From assembly GCF_017086365.1 (NCBI RefSeq), contig NZ_CP070969.1, positions 3,968,001-4,032,000 of the forward strand: a DNA stretch of 64,000 bases, given 5' to 3'. Position numbers and translations under genes: made by a program. Every line of letters starts with the position of its first letter. Positions within the stretch are counted from its first letter, which is position 1. A model generated the notes under the pieces. That model was not told the origin of the DNA. It did not search any database and saw only the letters and a program-made list of their open reading frames with translations. This stretch comes from Paenibacillus tianjinensis. Lineage in GTDB: Bacteria; Bacillota; Bacilli; Paenibacillales; Paenibacillaceae. Below are positions 8,989 through 17,526 of the stretch, in pieces.

Positions 8989-9360
8989 TTACTTGCTCTG
9001 TGAGAGATCCGGGCGAAGCTTCTGCGCCTCATTCAGATAGACATGGCGGATATCCCGCTGCGACTTATCCGTGTTGACCTGTACCATCAGCCGGATGCAC
9101 ATCGGCAGACCGCCTTTGACAGGAATCTCGACGGAGCACATTAGTGGCACTAAATCCCAACCCTCAATTTCACGGATGGCCCGTGCCGGAAAAGTAGCAT
9201 CCAGATCACCAGTCACAGTAATCCATACACTGCAGATATCTTCGGCAATAACATCATTGCGCTCGACAATTTCCCGAAGGAGCACAACGGTTTCACGTAA
9301 AATCTCATTTTCCTCGTTTTTGGTTACGGTTGTTGCACCGCGTATCCCCCGGTTCACCAT
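8989..9360 (-). CDS. aroH: Chorismate mutase (AroH class)
   Basis: This enzyme rearranges chorismate to prephenate, the branch to tyrosine and phenylalanine. The 123-residue trimeric AroH-type protein starts MVNRGIRGATTV, with the conserved arginine at residue 7. It keeps the mid-protein CSVEIPVKGGLP and CIRLMVQVNT segments and a C-terminal RHVYL, which supply the other active-site residues in the family. The ATG overlaps the aroB stop by seven bases. A 340-base leader separates it from trpE. Confidence 0.95.
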   Translation of the reverse strand: MVNRGIRGATTVTKNEENEILRETVVLLREIVERNDVIAEDICSVWITVTGDLDATFPARAIREIEGWDLVPLMCSVEIPVKGGLPMCIRLMVQVNTDKSQRDIRHVYLNEAQKLRPDLSQSK

Positions 9361-10457
9361 GGGCTTCCCTCCTTCTTAAGCTGTGCGATAACCTCACGCA
9401 CATCACTCTGCTGCACATCATTTACAATGCTGACAGCACCAATAGAATCCGGCACGATAAAGGTCATCTTGCCTTCCTTGAATTTCTTGTCATGCATCAT
9501 CGCATCCATCAGCTCATCTTCGTTGTACTCTGCAGGCAGCCTCACCGGCAGCGATAACGCCGACAGCATAGAAACAGTGTCCTCATAAATCGCCTGATCG
9601 CGGCCCAGCTTGGCTGCCAAGAGTGCCGAACCAGCCATCCCGATGGCAATCGCCTCACCGTGCAGGAATTTACCGTAACCGCCTACCGCTTCGATGGCAT
9701 GTCCGATCGTATGTCCCAGGTTCAGAATCGCCCGCTGGCCTTGCTCGCGTTCATCATTGCCGACGACTACGGCCTTAATGGCGCATCCGCGCTCCAGGGC
9801 ATAGCCCAGCGCCTCTGCATCCAGAGCAAGCAGGTCTTCTGCATGCTCACGGCACCAGTAGGCAAATTCACGGTCCAGAATCAGACCATGCTTCACCACT
9901 TCAGCCAGGCCGGATGAGACTTGGCGCGGTGGCAGCGTGCTCAAGGTATCCAGATCATACAGCACCATCATGGGCTGGTAAAAAGCCCCGACCATATTCT
10001 TCGCCAGCGGGTGATTAACGGCCACTTTGCCGCCTACACTGCTATCGTGTGCCAGAATCGTAGTTGGGATCTGAATGAATCCGATCCCCCTCATGTAGGA
10101 TGCAGCCACAAAACCCGCCAGATCTCCTACGACACCCCCCCCAAGCGCCAGCACCGCCGAGCTGCGGTCCAGACCAGCCTGAATCGCAGTTGTAATCACT
10201 TCCTCGTAGACGGTAAGTGACTTAGAGGCTTCTCCGGCTGGAATAACGTGACTTACGACCGAATAGCCTTGTTCGTGCAGCGAAGCTTCGACCTCAGCCA
10301 GATAGCGCGGGGCTACTTCGCTGTCGCTGACGACCAGCAGCGGGCTGCGGAGCGGAATGCCGGCTTCCCGGCAACGTTCCCCGATCTTGCGCAGCAATCC
10401 GCTGCCGATATGAATGGGATAAGAGCGCTCGCCTAAATCTACAGTAATACTGCGCAT
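9354..10457 (-). CDS. aroB: 3-dehydroquinate synthase
   Basis: This enzyme converts DAHP to 3-dehydroquinate, with NAD+ and a divalent metal, in the second step of the shikimate pathway. The 367-residue protein has the NAD-binding and signature stretch LGGGVVGDLAGFVAASY and the metal-ligand segments EVVKHGLI, LNLGHTIGHAIE and LHGEAIAIGM. It starts at 10457, two bases after the aroC stop. Length and motifs are typical. Confidence 0.97.
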   Translation of the reverse strand: MRSITVDLGERSYPIHIGSGLLRKIGERCREAGIPLRSPLLVVSDSEVAPRYLAEVEASLHEQGYSVVSHVIPAGEASKSLTVYEEVITTAIQAGLDRSSAVLALGGGVVGDLAGFVAASYMRGIGFIQIPTTILAHDSSVGGKVAVNHPLAKNMVGAFYQPMMVLYDLDTLSTLPPRQVSSGLAEVVKHGLILDREFAYWCREHAEDLLALDAEALGYALERGCAIKAVVVGNDEREQGQRAILNLGHTIGHAIEAVGGYGKFLHGEAIAIGMAGSALLAAKLGRDQAIYEDTVSMLSALSLPVRLPAEYNEDELMDAMMHDKKFKEGKMTFIVPDSIGAVSIVNDVQQSDVREVIAQLKKEGSPW

Positions 10458-10459
10458 AA

Positions 10460-11629
10460 TCAGTAGCTCTCCAGCTGCGCCAGGTAATTATTGTAGTTCG
10501 TTCTAATCTCCTCAAGCGAATCGCCGCCGAACTTCTCCAGGAATGCTTTGGCAATCTCCCAGGCAACCACGTTCTCCAGCACTACACAAGCTGCCGGAAC
10601 AGCGCAGGCATCCGAGCGTTCCACCTGTGCGGTGAATGGCTCCTTGGTGTCGATATCCACACTTTGCAGCGGTTTGTACAGGGTAGGAATCGGCTTCATG
10701 ACACCGCGGACTACGACCGGCATTCCGTTAGTCATGCCGCCTTCAAAGCCGCCGAGCCGGTTGCTTGCCCGGTAATATCCCCGGGAGGCTTCATACATAA
10801 TCTCATCATGGACCTGTGAACCGCGCAGGATACCGGCTTCGAAGCCGATCCCGATCTCCACACCTTTGAAGGCATTGATCGACATGACGGCTCCGGCAAT
10901 AGCTGCATCAAGCTTACGGTCATATTGTACATAGCTTCCGAGTCCGACAGGCAAGCCTTCAACGATGCATTCCACAATTCCGCCGATGGAGTCGCCTTCC
11001 TCCTTGATCTTGTCTATGTATGCCTCCATCTTCTGTTCCGTCTCTTTGTCCACGACTCTCACAGAGGATTCTTCTGTCCGGGCAATTAATTCGTCGATAG
11101 GCAGATTATTCGCAGGCGCTTCGATCTCACCGATCCGGATCACCTGTCCGGCAATCTTAACACCGAACTCTGCCAGCAGCTGGCGGGCAACAGCGCCTAC
11201 CGCCACTCTTGCGGCCGTTTCACGTGCGCTGGAGCGCTCCAGTACATTCCGCAGATCGGTATGGTTATATTTCAATCCGCCGTTTAAGTCGGCATGTCCG
11301 GGACGCGGCCGGTTGACCCGCCGCTTCTCTTCATCACTGCCGGGAATCGGCTCAATATTCATAATATTCTTCCAGTGTGTCCAGTCTTTGTTCTCTACTA
11401 CCAAAGCTACCGGAGCACCTGTGGTATAGCCATGGCGCACACCACCGACGATCTGTGCGGTATCCTTCTCGATCTGCATCCGGCGTCCGCGGCCGTAGCC
11501 CTTCTGCCGCCGCAGCAGCTGAAAATTAAGCTCTTCGAAGTTAAGTGTCAAATTGCTGGGCAGTCCCTCAATAATTGCTGTAAGCTGGGGGCCGTGCGTT
11601 TCCCCCGCTGTTAAATAGCGTAAACTCAT
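10460..11629 (-). CDS. aroC: Chorismate synthase
   Basis: This FMN-dependent lyase makes chorismate from EPSP; the Bacillus name is aroF. From ATG 11629 the protein has 389 residues starting [15 protein letters not shown], the standard N-terminus. Signatures include [20 protein letters not shown], the [10 protein letters not shown] stretch and GGMTNG. An ATG six codons upstream is in frame, but AGGGG lies within those codons and fits as ribosome-binding site for 11629. It is the first gene of the aroC-aroB-aroH-trp unit, with a near-consensus promoter 60 bases upstream. Confidence 0.96.
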   Translation of the reverse strand: MSLRYLTAGETHGPQLTAIIEGLPSNLTLNFEELNFQLLRRQKGYGRGRRMQIEKDTAQIVGGVRHGYTTGAPVALVVENKDWTHWKNIMNIEPIPGSDEEKRRVNRPRPGHADLNGGLKYNHTDLRNVLERSSARETAARVAVGAVARQLLAEFGVKIAGQVIRIGEIEAPANNLPIDELIARTEESSVRVVDKETEQKMEAYIDKIKEEGDSIGGIVECIVEGLPVGLGSYVQYDRKLDAAIAGAVMSINAFKGVEIGIGFEAGILRGSQVHDEIMYEASRGYYRASNRLGGFEGGMTNGMPVVVRGVMKPIPTLYKPLQSVDIDTKEPFTAQVERSDACAVPAACVVLENVVAWEIAKAFLEKFGGDSLEEIRTNYNNYLAQLESY

Positions 11630-11690
11630 GCTGCGTTCCCCTTTCACACTTTTAAACTGTAAACCGCTAAAATATTAAAACTCTTGCCTC

Positions 11691-11719
11691 ATTATAGTAT
11701 AGCCTTCCCGCTTTGACAA
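11691..11719 (-). promoter_or_regulatory. aroC supraoperon promoter
   Basis: The -35 TTGTCA (11714-11719), a 17-base spacer and a perfect -10 TATAAT (11691-11696) point at aroC. The predicted start is near 11684, which gives a leader of about 55 bases. It lies just downstream of the terminator at 11764-11800, so aroC is expressed separately from cheR and ndk. Confidence 0.85.
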
Positions 11720-11756
11720 GAAAGGGATCATCAGTAAAAGTCAGATTTGCGTCCAT

Positions 11757-11800
11757 ATAAGAACAGCGCCGCCTTACTCTTTCGAGCAAAGGCGGCGCTG
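11757..11800 (-). terminator. Terminator upstream of aroC
   Basis: A perfect 12-base stem (CAGCGCCGCCTT / AAGGCGGCGCTG) with a 13-base loop is followed on the minus strand by TTCTTAT. The stem is strong but the U-run is weak. It ends the unit containing the small gene at 11828-11989. Confidence 0.7.
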
Positions 11801-11827
11801 CTAAACGTCCCGGTTCAGAGCCCTGAA

Positions 11828-11989
11828 TCAGCTTCCGATCTTTCGCTGTGCAGGAGCAACAGTCTGCTTGCTCTCCTCAAGCTTAAGCAGGCTTTGCAGC
11901 TGCAGCTCTTCGACACCAAGAATTTGCCCGCATTCACGGACGGTCAGAAACCCGCGTCTGTAGGCGGCAATGACCTTACTTTTGTCCAT
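11828..11989 (-). CDS. Small helix-turn-helix-like protein of unknown function
   Basis: The frame from the ATG at 11989 gives 53 residues starting MDKSKVIAAYRRGFLTVRE. The stretch AAYRRGFLTVRECGQILGVE reads like a helix-turn-helix of the kind that tests for a recognition element, but I do not recognise a named family. The frame is open further upstream (to 12040), but that part looks unrelated. The nearest purine-rich site (AAAGG) is 12 bases before 11989, so the start is uncertain. It sits between cheR and aroC and is closed by its own terminator. It may be a regulator, or simply a short conserved protein. Confidence 0.55.
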   Translation of the reverse strand: MDKSKVIAAYRRGFLTVRECGQILGVEELQLQSLLKLEESKQTVAPAQRKIGS

Positions 11990-12061
11990 CTGGATTAACG
12001 ACCTTTCGCATGGCGTAAAGTACCTGCTATTCAGTATCACTGAAAGATTGCGAAAGTATAC

Positions 12062-12865
12062 CTACTTCTTCCGGTAGAAGAATGTTTCCGTCGACTCAAA
12101 TCCGTATTGTGCAGGAGTGAAGATCTGTTCCGTGCTGCCTACAAACAGATAACCGCCCGGACGCAGGCTGGCCGAGAACTTATGATAGAGCTTGTTCTTC
12201 GCTTCCTCTGTGAAATAGATCATTACATTGCGGCAGATGATCAGGTCAAACCCTTCATCGAATTTGTCGAGCAGCAGATTTTGCTTACGGAAATCAATAT
12301 TCTTCTTCAGCGATTCACTAACCTTGAAAACTGGGCCCTCCGGTGTAAAGTAACGGTTTGCCACATCCTTTGGCACATCTTTCAAGGAGCGTTCCAGATA
12401 GAGTCCCTGCTTCGCCTTCGCCAGTGCCCCGTCATCAATATCGGTAGCCAGAATGCCGGTCTGTGACAGGATGTTTTTATCAGCCAGGATCATGGCCAGC
12501 GTATATGGCTCTTCCCCTGTTGAACAGGCAGCGCTCCACAATTTCATCCTGCGGCCTGAGCGCTGCAGTTCCGGCAGTATAACATCCCGCAGTACTTCCC
12601 AGCGGTTCGGGTTGCGCCAGAATTCTGATACGTTGATCGTCATCCGGTCCAGAAATTCATAGAATAAAGATTTATCCTTCATCATTGCAGCAAAAAATTC
12701 TGTAAAAGTATGATACCCGTTCTTCGTCCGGAGCGTCGTCAGACGGCGCTTCATCTGTGCTTCCTTATATTGGGCCAGATCTATACCGGTGCTCTGCTTA
12801 ACATTATGAATAAACCCGGTGTAATCCGGGTCTGGTGCTGTTGAATTCTCGTCATGATCAGCCAT
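12062..12865 (-). CDS. cheR: Chemotaxis protein methyltransferase CheR
   Basis: CheR transfers methyl groups from S-adenosylmethionine to glutamates of chemoreceptors. From ATG 12865 the protein has 267 residues. GGGAGG lies 11 bases before the start, and the frame further upstream is not conserved-looking. The N-terminal helical domain precedes the SAM-binding part, with LWSAACSTGEEPYTLAMIL, the acidic ATDIDDGALAKA and FDLIICRNVMIYF. Its place after ndk and before aroC is the Bacillus arrangement. A chemoreceptor gene occurs at 43972. Confidence 0.95.
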   Translation of the reverse strand: MADHDENSTAPDPDYTGFIHNVKQSTGIDLAQYKEAQMKRRLTTLRTKNGYHTFTEFFAAMMKDKSLFYEFLDRMTINVSEFWRNPNRWEVLRDVILPELQRSGRRMKLWSAACSTGEEPYTLAMILADKNILSQTGILATDIDDGALAKAKQGLYLERSLKDVPKDVANRYFTPEGPVFKVSESLKKNIDFRKQNLLLDKFDEGFDLIICRNVMIYFTEEAKNKLYHKFSASLRPGGYLFVGSTEQIFTPAQYGFESTETFFYRKK

Positions 12866-12890
12866 TATAATCCCTGCCTCCCGCCTGGAA

Positions 12891-13334
12891 TTACATCCAG
12901 ACTGCGATGTCTTTGCTGTAGTCTGCCAGTTCTTCAGGAGCAAAGAAATTAGCTATTTCGCGCTCTGCGCTTTCCGGCGAATCCGATCCATGGATCAGGT
13001 TAAGCGGAGTATGGCTGGCAAAATCACCGCGGATCGTGCCCGGCAATGCTTCGCCAACTTTTGTTTTGCCGATCATCAGACGGGACAACGCGACTACATC
13101 ATCGCCTTCCCATACCATAGCGAATACGGGACCGGAAGTGATAAAGCTTACCAGTCCAGGGAAAAAGTCTTTGCCTTCATGTTCTGCGTAATGCTTTTTG
13201 GCTTGCTCTTCCGTAACGGTAATCAGCTTCGCGGCAATCAGCTTGAATCCCTTATCCTCCAGGCGGGCAACAATACGCCCGATCAATCCGCGCTGTACAC
13301 CATCGGGCTTGATCATCAGATACGTTTTTTCCAT
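12891..13334 (-). CDS. ndk: Nucleoside diphosphate kinase
   Basis: This enzyme transfers the gamma phosphate of ATP to nucleoside diphosphates through a phosphohistidine. The 147-residue protein starts [19 protein letters not shown], and the active-site histidine lies in [12 protein letters not shown]. The ATG at 13334 has GGAGAG upstream; an ATG five codons earlier would include that site in the coding region. It is 25 bases upstream of cheR and has its own promoter (13419-13447). Confidence 0.97.
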   Translation of the reverse strand: MEKTYLMIKPDGVQRGLIGRIVARLEDKGFKLIAAKLITVTEEQAKKHYAEHEGKDFFPGLVSFITSGPVFAMVWEGDDVVALSRLMIGKTKVGEALPGTIRGDFASHTPLNLIHGSDSPESAEREIANFFAPEELADYSKDIAVWM

Positions 13335-13411
13335 AGAGTCACTCTCCATTTTCGCTTAGTCCAATAAATAACCGGTTTGAGACAAGTCCCAGCTTTTATA
13401 TTATGGTTATA

Positions 13412-13432
13412 TTTTCTGATATTATCAGAAAC
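13412..13432. other. AT-rich dyad overlapping the ndk -10 region
   Basis: TTTCTGAT and ATCAGAAA form a dyad around three bases in the hepT-ndk gap. It overlaps the predicted ndk -10 box, so it could be an operator or a weak hairpin at the end of the hepT transcript. No U-run supports a terminator. Confidence 0.3.
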
Positions 13433-13447
13433 CCTGCCATCTGTGAA
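13419..13447 (-). promoter_or_regulatory. ndk promoter
   Basis: The -35 TTCACA (13442-13447) and the -10 TAATAT (13419-13424) are 17 bases apart. The leader to the ndk start is about 80 bases. Confidence 0.55.
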
Positions 13448-13475
13448 CGTTTAATATTTTTGGGGAATAGGAGGC

Positions 13476-14444
13476 TTAGTAAGCACGTCCGGTCACAAAA
13501 AAAGCAATATCCCGCAGATTCCGTTTGGTCTTGTTAGTCGGAAGCTGATCCAGTGCCGCCAGCGCTTTGTCGATGTAGCGTGAAGCCAGCGCTTCTGCAC
13601 GGGTAATTCCGTCTCCGGACAGGATCAGATCAATGGCTCGGCCAACACCGGCTTGCTCTGCACGGATAGAGGCCAATTCCTCCAACAGCGGCGCACGCAG
13701 GCGCGTGTCCTCCAGGCTGTAAATCACCGGAAGCGTAATATTGCCCTGCCTCATATCACTGCCCGGCGGTTTGCCGATCTGCTTCTCTGTTCCTGAGAGA
13801 TCCAATAAATCATCGCGGATCTGAAACGCCATCCCGACATTATAACCGTAATTATAGAGCAGGCGGGCAGTTTGTGGCTCTGCATCCGCAGCCAGTGCAC
13901 CAAGCTCGCAGCTGATAGCGATTAGCAGCGCTGTTTTGCGGCGGATCCGCCGCAGATAATGGCGTACACTTTGCTCACTGTTGAAGAAATCGCGGATCTG
14001 TTCCATTTCTCCTATGGACATCTCCACCATTGCTTTCGACAGGATCTGATGAATCCGCGGATTTTTGAGTTCAGAGGTGATGACAAGTGCCTTGGCATAG
14101 ATATAATCACCGGTATACATGGCGATCTTATCCCCCCATTTGGCCTTGACGGTAAGCTCTCCCCGGCGAAGCTCGGCATCATCAATGACATCGTCGTGCA
14201 CAAGTGAAGCGCTATGTATCAGCTCCAGCGGAATTGCGACACGCTTCAGTTTCTCCAGATCATATTGTCCGAATTTGCCGCCCATGAGCACAAATACCGG
14301 CCGCAGCCGTTTGCCGCCTGCCTTCAGCAGGTGAAGGGAGGTCTCTGTCAGCAGCTCGTCGTCTCCTTGAACACTGCGGTACAGCTCTTTTTCAATCTGA
14401 TCCATATCCTTATTCAGCAATCCGAATATTTGCATTCGCTTCAT
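13476..14444 (-). CDS. hepT: Heptaprenyl diphosphate synthase component II
   Basis: This is the catalytic subunit of the two-component trans-prenyl transferase that builds the menaquinone side chain. It carries both aspartate-rich motifs, DDVIDDAELRRG and FQIRDDLLDLSG, plus GGKRLRP. From ATG 14444 the protein has 322 residues; this start overlaps the mqnA stop as ATGA. A second ATG three codons later is possible. Its partner HepS lies at the other end of the quinone block. In Bacillus the order is hepS-menH-hepT; here ubiA-, ubiX- and mqnA-type genes sit between menG and hepT. Confidence 0.93.
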   Translation of the reverse strand: MKRMQIFGLLNKDMDQIEKELYRSVQGDDELLTETSLHLLKAGGKRLRPVFVLMGGKFGQYDLEKLKRVAIPLELIHSASLVHDDVIDDAELRRGELTVKAKWGDKIAMYTGDYIYAKALVITSELKNPRIHQILSKAMVEMSIGEMEQIRDFFNSEQSVRHYLRRIRRKTALLIAISCELGALAADAEPQTARLLYNYGYNVGMAFQIRDDLLDLSGTEKQIGKPPGSDMRQGNITLPVIYSLEDTRLRAPLLEELASIRAEQAGVGRAIDLILSGDGITRAEALASRYIDKALAALDQLPTNKTKRNLRDIAFFVTGRAY

Positions 14445-15301
14445 TCTTTCACCCGTGTCAGCAGATTGTGGCTCCAAAGCTCCATCTTCACTTCCTGCGG
14501 CAGCAGGCCCAATTCATAGGCATAGCGGAAATAGAGGTTCAGACCTTCCTGCTGCCTTTCCCCAAAGTCATAACATAAATTACTGAAGTACCCGTGCCAA
14601 TATTCAGGTGTGCCTCCAACCGACGAGCAGGCCTCCCGGATAATCGGAGCAAGCTTATTTACCCCGCGTACTTTACTCTCCACCAAAGCCTCGGCAATTT
14701 CGGCGATCGCCTCCGGCTTGTCTCTCGCAGCCTCACGGTTAACCGCCCAGACTGCGAAGGTCATGCTATGTCCGGTCCACTCTTTCCAGACCTCGCCAAG
14801 ATCCGTAACGATGTAGCCCTGATCCTGCCAGGTAGCTTTGATCGCATTGTCGCCAATCAGCAGGCAGGCATCCGCCACTTCCATCATCCTATCCAGATCG
14901 GGTTCCGCCGTCACATATTCCGGCTTACACCCGGCCGCCTTCTCCAGCAGAATCTTCAGCAGATTCACCGAAGTCGCTGAGGTGTTGGTCACCGCAATTT
15001 TTCCATTTCCAATCTGCGTGAAAGGCACACGGGAGAACAGCATGATGGATTTTACCGGACCGTCCGCACTGACAGACAAATCCGGCAGCAGCAGCAGCCG
15101 GTCGCTTAACGCCGCATAAGCAAATGAAGATAAGGCGCCTACATGAATCGTTCCCCGGGCCATCCCCTGATTAAGAATGGCAGGCACTTCACTCACCATC
15201 TCTGCCGGATACCTTAACGAAGAGGGATGGAAATTGTGAAATACCGGCCATGAGTTGGTATAGCTGATTTTACCGATAATGGTATGCTGAGGATTACTCA
15301 T
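14441..15301 (-). CDS. mqnA: Chorismate dehydratase (futalosine menaquinone pathway)
   Basis: MqnA dehydrates chorismate to 3-enolpyruvylbenzoate, the entry to the futalosine route. The 286-residue protein starts at ATG 15301, with GGGGGAG just upstream and an ATGA overlap with ubiX. IGKISYTNSWPVFH near the N-terminus, IHVGALSSFAYA and VTNTSATSVNLLKILL are typical of this periplasmic-binding-fold family. It shares an operon with prenyltransferases and methyltransferase, so the whole block serves menaquinone. This contrasts with Bacillus subtilis, which uses the o-succinylbenzoate (Men) route. No mqnC, mqnD or mqnE is in the window. Confidence 0.9.
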   Translation of the reverse strand: MSNPQHTIIGKISYTNSWPVFHNFHPSSLRYPAEMVSEVPAILNQGMARGTIHVGALSSFAYAALSDRLLLLPDLSVSADGPVKSIMLFSRVPFTQIGNGKIAVTNTSATSVNLLKILLEKAAGCKPEYVTAEPDLDRMMEVADACLLIGDNAIKATWQDQGYIVTDLGEVWKEWTGHSMTFAVWAVNREAARDKPEAIAEIAEALVESKVRGVNKLAPIIREACSSVGGTPEYWHGYFSNLCYDFGERQQEGLNLYFRYAYELGLLPQEVKMELWSHNLLTRVKE

Positions 15302-15906
15302 TCGTTCTCCCCCCATCTGCGGAATAAATGGTGCTCAATGTTAAAGCTGTCCAGCACTTTCCCAACCATGAAATTAACCAAATCATCCATGCTGGTCGGG
15401 CCAAAATAAAAGGCTGGCATGGCCGGTATCAGCTTGACCCCTAGCCGCGAAAGCTTCAGCATATTTTCCAGATGAATGGCATGAAGCGGTGTCTCACGCG
15501 GTACAAGCACCAGGGGCCTGCCTTCCTTCAGCATTACATCAGCAGCCCGCGTCATCAGGTTGTCCGAGCTTCCATGTGCTACAGCAGACAGCGTCCCCAT
15601 CGAGCAAGGCATAATAATCATTCCTTCTGTACGGAAGGAGCCGCTGGCAATGGATGCCCCGATATCCGCGATAGGGTGATAAAGCAGAGAACCGGGATAG
15701 CCTTTGAACTGTTCGTTCAAAAAGCCTTCCCGGTCTGTGGCGGTAAAACCCAGTTCTTCTTTGAACACCCGCCAGCCTGCATTGCTGACCACAAGATGGA
15801 CCGTATACCCCAGTGCAAGCAGGGTTTCCGTCAGACGGACGCCGTAAATTCCGCCGCTCGCCCCGGTGATTCCTACGATGAAGTGTTTCGGTTTCAGCTC
15901 TGTCAT
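15298..15906 (-). CDS. ubiX: UbiX-type flavin prenyltransferase
   Basis: UbiX enzymes attach a dimethylallyl group to FMN, making the prenyl-FMN cofactor of UbiD-type decarboxylases. The 202-residue protein has VGITGASGGIYGVRLTE at the N-terminus, the mid MIIMPCSMGTLSAVAHG segment and RPLVLVPRETPLHAIHLENM, all hallmarks of the family. The ATG overlaps the prenyltransferase stop as TGATG. Beside mqnA and a UbiA-type gene it probably supports decarboxylation of the naphthoate intermediate, with a UbiD partner encoded elsewhere. Confidence 0.93.
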   Translation of the reverse strand: MTELKPKHFIVGITGASGGIYGVRLTETLLALGYTVHLVVSNAGWRVFKEELGFTATDREGFLNEQFKGYPGSLLYHPIADIGASIASGSFRTEGMIIMPCSMGTLSAVAHGSSDNLMTRAADVMLKEGRPLVLVPRETPLHAIHLENMLKLSRLGVKLIPAMPAFYFGPTSMDDLVNFMVGKVLDSFNIEHHLFRRWGENE

Positions 15907-16778
15907 CAGTAAAACTGCACCACCAAGTCAATCAGAGTAAAGGAAAACACAACGATGCTCAGCACACCGTTCATCGTAAAGAATGCTGTCTGCAAACGGC
16001 TTAAATCGCTTGGAGACACAATATGATGTTCATAAAACAGGATAATATAGGCAATCAGCATTCCAGCCACATACCACCAGCTTAAATCAGTGATAAAGAG
16101 CAGTGAAACAAATCCGATACCCGTTAGAATATGAAATACCTTGGCAATATCCAGTGCACGGGCCACTCCAAAGCGCACCGGGATGGAATACAAGCCTTCT
16201 TTTGCATCAAAATCAACATCCTGGCAGGAATAGATAATATCAAAACCGGCGGTCCAGAACACAATTGTGAAATAAAAAATCATGGCGGTCCAGTCTACAT
16301 TGCCCGTAACCGCAACCCAGCCCCCCAGAGGAGCGAGCGCAATGGTTAGTCCGAGGATCAGATGGCAGGCCCAGGTAAAACGCTTAGTGAAGGAATAGAA
16401 CACCAGCAGAAAAACAGCAATGGGCAGAAGCTGAGCAGATAAGGGATTCAGCTTAAAGGCAGCCCAGAATAATAAAAAGAACGAAATTGCGATGAACACT
16501 GATACTTCTCCAACCTTCAAAAGCCCTGCGGGAATTGCCCTTCCGGCTGTCCGGGGATTCTTCGCATCACTAATCCGGTCTATCAGCCGGTTCAGCCCCA
16601 TAGCCGCGCTTCGTGCACCGAACATGGCGATAATGATCCAGCCAATCTGTGACCAGGATGGCAACTGGCCGAACATTACAACGGATCCCAACAGCGCCCC
16701 CATAAAGGCGAACGGTAAAGCAAATACAGTATGTTCAAACTTAATCATTTGCAGAAAAACGCCGACTTTTTTAAACAT
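15906..16778 (-). CDS. mqnP: UbiA-family prenyltransferase (MqnP-like)
   Basis: This membrane protein of 290 residues with about eight hydrophobic segments should prenylate the aromatic ring of the menaquinone precursor. Both UbiA aspartate motifs are present: NRLIDRISDAKNPRTAGR (about 58-75) and CQDVDFDAKEG in the second half. I chose ATG 16778 (MFKKVGVFLQMIKFEHTVFA) because AAGGAG lies seven bases before it. It overlaps menG by 8 bases. Annotators often call this 4-hydroxybenzoate octaprenyltransferase; beside mqnA and hepS/hepT the futalosine-pathway role (MqnP) is more likely. Confidence 0.88.
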   Translation of the reverse strand: MFKKVGVFLQMIKFEHTVFALPFAFMGALLGSVVMFGQLPSWSQIGWIIIAMFGARSAAMGLNRLIDRISDAKNPRTAGRAIPAGLLKVGEVSVFIAISFFLLFWAAFKLNPLSAQLLPIAVFLLVFYSFTKRFTWACHLILGLTIALAPLGGWVAVTGNVDWTAMIFYFTIVFWTAGFDIIYSCQDVDFDAKEGLYSIPVRFGVARALDIAKVFHILTGIGFVSLLFITDLSWWYVAGMLIAYIILFYEHHIVSPSDLSRLQTAFFTMNGVLSIVVFSFTLIDLVVQFY

Positions 16779-17523
16779 TACAATTCTCCTTGAACCCAAT
16801 ATGTAATGCAGCGATGCCTCCGGTCAAGGGGAAGGATTCCACTTTCTGCAGCCCGGTTTCACGAAAAATCACCGAAAGCTGCTCTCTGTCCGGGAAGAGG
16901 GCCAGTGATTCCGGCAGCCATTTATATTGCTCGTATCTTTTGGCAAACAGTTTGCCGAGGAGCGGAAGCATCCGCTCAAAATAAAAATAATAAATGCCCT
17001 TGAACGGCTGCTTCATCGGTTTAGAAAGCTCCAGACAGACAACCATTCCTCCCGGTTTCACCACACGCTTCATTTCATTCAACACTTGAACGAGATCAGG
17101 CACGTTGCGAAGCCCGAAGCCTATTGTTGCATAGTCAAAGGAGTTGTCACCAAACGGAAGATCCATCGCATTGCCCTGGATGAGGGAGATACGGTCCTGC
17201 AGGCCTTGCGCTTCCACTTTGCGCCGGCCCACTTCAAGCATTCCTGCACTGAAATCCAGTCCCATCACGGAACCGGTCTGGCTTGCTTCTGCGAGTGCGA
17301 TACTCCAGTCACAGGTGCCGCAGCAGAGGTCTACAGCAGAATCGCCCCGCTTCATCGCCATCTTGCGCATGGTGAATTTACGCCAGGCTTTATGGCGGCG
17401 GAAGCTCAAAATATCATTCATCAGGTCATATTTACCGGCGATGCTCTCAAATACGGAATGTACAAATTGCTCCTTCGGCTTAACACCTTTATCGCCCAAA
17501 GCAGAAGTTTTCTCTATCGTCAT
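16771..17523 (-). CDS. menG: Demethylmenaquinone methyltransferase
   Basis: This enzyme makes menaquinone from demethylmenaquinone with SAM as methyl donor (UbiE/MenG family). The 250-residue protein has the SAM-binding AVDLCCGTCDWSIALAE, then GLDFSAGMLEVG, ATIGFGLRNVPD and VCLELSKP. It follows hepS by three bases and overlaps the prenyltransferase gene. One departure is a cysteine-rich version of the glycine loop (CCGTCD rather than CGTGD). Confidence 0.95.
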   Translation of the reverse strand: MTIEKTSALGDKGVKPKEQFVHSVFESIAGKYDLMNDILSFRRHKAWRKFTMRKMAMKRGDSAVDLCCGTCDWSIALAEASQTGSVMGLDFSAGMLEVGRRKVEAQGLQDRISLIQGNAMDLPFGDNSFDYATIGFGLRNVPDLVQVLNEMKRVVKPGGMVVCLELSKPMKQPFKGIYYFYFERMLPLLGKLFAKRYEQYKWLPESLALFPDREQLSVIFRETGLQKVESFPLTGGIAALHIGFKENCNV

Positions 17524-17526
17524 ACT